Of a stretch of 64,000 nucleotides of DNA, positions 61,591-64,000 are shown one piece after another; position 1 is the first letter of the stretch, and every line of letters begins with the position of its first letter. Origin of the DNA: Agrococcus jejuensis. Lineage in GTDB: Bacteria; Actinomycetota; Actinomycetes; Actinomycetales; Microbacteriaceae. The DNA is taken from contig NZ_LT629695.1 in assembly GCF_900099705.1 (NCBI RefSeq), positions 2,170,001 to 2,234,000 of the forward strand, in the 5' to 3' direction. The notes under the pieces were generated by a model, which made no database searches, had not been told where the DNA came from, and was given only the letters and a program-made list of their open reading frames with translations. The position numbers and the translations under genes were made by a program.

Positions 61591-62940
61591 TCAGGCCGCG
61601 AGGGCCGCGCGGCGCGCGACCGCGTGCCGGTTCTCGGGGATCGGCAGGCCGAGGTTGCCGCGCAGCGTCGTCGCCTCGTACTCGCGCCGGAAGACGCCGG
61701 TCTCCTGCAGGATCGGCACGACCTCGTCGGCGAACCTCGCGAACTGGCTGGGCGTGCGGATGTGGATGTTGAAGCCGTCGACGGCGCCGCCGTCGAGCCA
61801 CTCGGTGAAGATGCGCGCGACGGTCTCGGCCGAGCCGACGAACGGCGAGCGCTTGGGCGCCGAGATCGTCTCGACCACCTGCCGTAGCGTCAGGCCCTGC
61901 TCGCGAGCGAGGCGCTTGATGGCGTCGGCGTTCGTCTTGAACGACCGGTCGCCGAGGGGCCCAAGCTCGGGGAAGGGCGCGTCGAGGTCGTGCTGCGAGA
62001 AGTCGTACCAGCCGAACGGGCGGCCGAGCTGCGCGAGCGAGCGGTCGAAGTCGGCGTCCTGCCTGCCGATCTCGGCCTCGATCGCGCGCGCGTCCTCGTC
62101 GGTGTCGCCGACGACGACCGAGATGCCGGGCACGACGAGCACGGTCTCGGGGTCGCGGCCGTGCGCGACGGCGCGGGCGCGGAGGTCGTCGCGGAACGCG
62201 CGACCGGCCTCGATCGAGCCCTGGTGCGTGAAGATCCCCTCGCCGATCGCGCCGCCGAGGTCGCGGCCCTGGTCGGAGTCGCCTGCCTGGAAGATCACGG
62301 GCTGGCCCTGCGGCGAGCGCTGGATGTTCAGCGGACCGTGCACGCGGAAGTGCTCGCCGACGTGGTCGACGGCGTGGAGGCGCGTGGGGTCGAGGAAGAC
62401 GCCGCGCTCGCGGTCACGGGGGAAGGCGTCGTCCTCGTACGAGTCCCACAGCCGCTGCACGAGGCGCACGTGCTCGAGGGCGCGGCCGTAGCGCTGTCCG
62501 TAGTCGAGGTGCTGGTCGCGGCCGAAGAGCCCCGCGGTGCCCTCGTCGCCGCTCGTCACGACGTTCCAGCCGGCGCGGCCGCCCGAGATGAGGTCGAGGG
62601 ATGCGAAGCGGCGCGCGACCGAGAACGGCTCGTCGTAGCTCGTCGAGAGGGTGCCGATGAGGCCGATGCGCTCGGTCGCGACCGCGAGGGCCGACAGGAG
62701 CGTGAGCGGCTCGAGGCGGTTCAGGTAGTGGGGCGGGGAGTCCGGGGTGATGAACTGGCTGTCGACGATGAAGACGTGGTCGAACCTCGCCCGCTCGGCC
62801 GCGCGGGCCTGCTCGACGTACCAGCGCACGTCGACGCTCGCGTCGCCGGGGATCTCGGGGTCCTTCCAGGCTCCGTGGCTGCCGGGGCCGCCCGTGCCCA
62901 CGAGCACGGCGCCGAGTCGCAGTCGTCGTCGGTCGGTCAT
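61591..62940 (-). CDS. LLM class flavin-dependent monooxygenase (NtaA/SnaA/DszA type)
   Basis: A 449-residue FMNH2-dependent monooxygenase: GSHGAWKDPEIPGDASVDVRWYVEQARAAER, SGGRAGWNVVTSGDEG (flavin pocket), and QPVIFQAGDSDQGRDLG. The NtaA/DszA subgroup uses reduced FMN from a separate reductase to cleave C-S or C-N bonds. AGGAG lies 6 bases before ATG 62940. Together with the next gene and the importer it forms one operon on the minus strand. Confidence 0.92.
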   Translation of the reverse strand: MTDRRRLRLGAVLVGTGGPGSHGAWKDPEIPGDASVDVRWYVEQARAAERARFDHVFIVDSQFITPDSPPHYLNRLEPLTLLSALAVATERIGLIGTLSTSYDEPFSVARRFASLDLISGGRAGWNVVTSGDEGTAGLFGRDQHLDYGQRYGRALEHVRLVQRLWDSYEDDAFPRDRERGVFLDPTRLHAVDHVGEHFRVHGPLNIQRSPQGQPVIFQAGDSDQGRDLGGAIGEGIFTHQGSIEAGRAFRDDLRARAVAHGRDPETVLVVPGISVVVGDTDEDARAIEAEIGRQDADFDRSLAQLGRPFGWYDFSQHDLDAPFPELGPLGDRSFKTNADAIKRLAREQGLTLRQVVETISAPKRSPFVGSAETVARIFTEWLDGGAVDGFNIHIRTPSQFARFADEVVPILQETGVFRREYEATTLRGNLGLPIPENRHAVARRAALAA

Positions 62941-63039
62941 GGTCGTCTCCTGACGTGGATGGGTGGCGCGGATGCGCCTGGAGGTGTTGCCCACTGCACC
63001 ACGGATGCGGTCGGCATGGGCCAGTGTTGCCATTTGTTT

Positions 63040-63050
63040 CGCGATTCGCG
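63040..63050. promoter_or_regulatory. Short dyad between the two monooxygenase genes
   Basis: CGCGATTCGCG, a 5-1-5 dyad in an unusually AT-richer stretch (63030-63060). It may be an operator or an internal promoter region; evidence is weak. Confidence 0.3.
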
Positions 63051-63060
63051 TTCGGTATGT

Positions 63061-64000
63061 TCAGCGCAGGATCGACGCAATGATCGCCTGCGGCGTCACG
63101 CGTCGGGCATCCGCGAGCGTCGACCGCAGCAGGGGCGCGACGCGCGTGCCGAGCAGCTCGAGGCTGCGGGCGAACGCGTCGCCGGCGGGGTCGAGCACCG
63201 TCGTCGCCAGCACGTCGGTCGCGGCCGACGCCGCGGGATCGGCGAGCAGGCTGCGCACGACGTCGTCGGGCGTGCCGACATGCAGGTTCGCGTCGTCGAC
63301 GTACTGCCCCACCGAGCGTCCGTCGGCGAGCAGGTGCGGTCGGCGCGCGCGATCGTCGTCGATGGCGGCGAGCGCATCCTCGCGGCTGTCGGCCGCGACG
63401 ACGACGCGCGAGACGCCGATGCGCGGCTCGATGCCGTCGGGCAGGGCGTCGAGGTACGCGTCGACGAGCGTGCGCTGCACGCCGCCCACGTCGGCGCCGG
63501 GCACGCCGGGCACGACGCGATGCAGCAGCAGCCCGTCGCCCGCGCGCCCTGTGGCGATCGCCGTGGCGACCGAGCTCGTCGCCTGCCAGATGCGGCGCCG
63601 CAACGTACCTGTGGCCGGGTAGATCCCCACGTCGTCGGGCAGTCCGCCGCCCTCGAGCAGGTCGCGCAGGCGGGCGAGCGCATCCGCGTACACCGCCTCG
63701 CGGTCGTGCTCGTCGAGCCCGTGGGCCGCGAACGCCTGCGCTGAGAAGCCGCCGCCGTTGCTCTTGCCGACGCCGAGCTCGAGGCGGTGGTCGGCGAGCC
63801 AGTCGACCTGCGCCGCCGTCTGCGCCACCTGCAGCGGGCCGCTGAACGCGAGCGGGATGACGGCGGTGCCGAGCCGGATGGTGCGGGTGCGCTGCGTCGC
63901 GGCGGCGAGGAACGCGAGGCCCGACGGCGTCGCGATGCCCGAGAGCTGTCCCTCCGCGATCCAGAAGCCGTCGAGGCCCAGCGCCTCGGCGCGCTCGGCG
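63061..64000 (-). CDS. LLM class flavin-dependent oxidoreductase (5' partial)
   Basis: The reading frame stays open to the window edge, so the N-terminus is missing. The visible ~313 residues begin AERAEALGLDGFWIAEGQL and continue with TRTIRLGTAVIPLAFSGPLQ and LELGVGKSN, the luciferase-like beta/alpha barrel. The sequence differs from the neighbour at 61591, so it is not a recent duplicate. It is probably a second oxidative step in the same pathway. It is separated from the next gene by 120 bases. Confidence 0.88.
   Translation of the reverse strand, partial: AERAEALGLDGFWIAEGQLSGIATPSGLAFLAAATQRTRTIRLGTAVIPLAFSGPLQVAQTAAQVDWLADHRLELGVGKSNGGGFSAQAFAAHGLDEHDREAVYADALARLRDLLEGGGLPDDVGIYPATGTLRRRIWQATSSVATAIATGRAGDGLLLHRVVPGVPGADVGGVQRTLVDAYLDALPDGIEPRIGVSRVVVAADSREDALAAIDDDRARRPHLLADGRSVGQYVDDANLHVGTPDDVVRSLLADPAASAATDVLATTVLDPAGDAFARSLELLGTRVAPLLRSTLADARRVTPQAIIASILR

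Overview
The window is a gene-dense, very GC-rich chromosome segment from an actinobacterium. The best guess is a Microbacteriaceae member such as Agrococcus or a relative. Supporting signs are near-universal G/C third positions, frequent GTG starts, ATGA/GTGA translational overlaps, many genes with a TANNNT box only 6-7 bases before the start codon (leaderless transcription), two DUF7882-type small proteins, and LytR-CpsA-Psr and GtrA cell-envelope genes. I see no phage, insertion sequence, CRISPR array or rRNA. The content is mostly chromosomal housekeeping plus nutrient uptake.

Layout. 1-3.3 kb: a tight envelope-glycan operon (GT2 glycosyltransferase cut by the window edge, GtrA flippase, GT-C-like membrane protein). 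3.3-4.1 kb: a MerR/TipAS regulator. 4.4-9.2 kb: an SsuBAC/NMT1-type ABC importer translationally coupled to acetyl-CoA synthetase, followed by a decayed cupin gene. 9.6-16.3 kb: RND exporter, proline-rich DUF2510 protein, DEAD-box RNA helicase with a long Arg/Gly/Asp-rich N-terminus. 16.7-21 kb: aldehyde dehydrogenase, AraC regulator and convergent GMC oxidoreductase. 21-27.7 kb: NmrA-like protein, serine beta-lactamase-like hydrolase, RecQ, S4-domain protein, HpcH/CitE aldolase, TetR regulator. 27.8-34.1 kb: 14-TM MFS exporter, VanY-like carboxypeptidase, Ser/Gly-rich small membrane protein, CapA-like lipoprotein, TetR plus a paired SMR exporter. 34.2-38 kb: phosphoglucomutase, prephenate dehydratase, quinone oxidoreductase. 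38-42.3 kb: a three-gene glycosyltransferase/phosphatase/membrane operon, zinc alcohol dehydrogenase, diacylglycerol kinase. 42.3-50 kb: serS, HAD hydrolase, three tRNA genes, LCP protein, DUF7882 pair, 3-hydroxyisobutyryl-CoA hydrolase and enoyl-CoA hydratase, cold-shock protein. 50-56 kb: small anchored protein, TetR/SDR divergent pair, an unknown protein with an internal duplication, alcohol dehydrogenase, MocR-like regulator. 56.3-64 kb: a minus-strand operon of two LLM flavin monooxygenases and an OppABCDF-type importer, probably for scavenging sulfur- or nitrogen-containing organics.

The most unusual non-coding content is a set of palindromic repeat families. A composite two-hairpin unit (called B-A here) occurs twice in opposite orientation, with a solo A copy elsewhere. 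A second family occurs as inverted pairs between convergent genes. Several long hairpins have unrelated arm sequences. Other notable points are a 20-base exact copy of the tRNA-Arg anticodon arm downstream of tRNA-Ser, two gene relics, divergent leaderless promoters of serS and a lipid kinase that share the same TA in their -10 boxes, and a MocR-type regulator whose PLP-binding lysine appears to be replaced.
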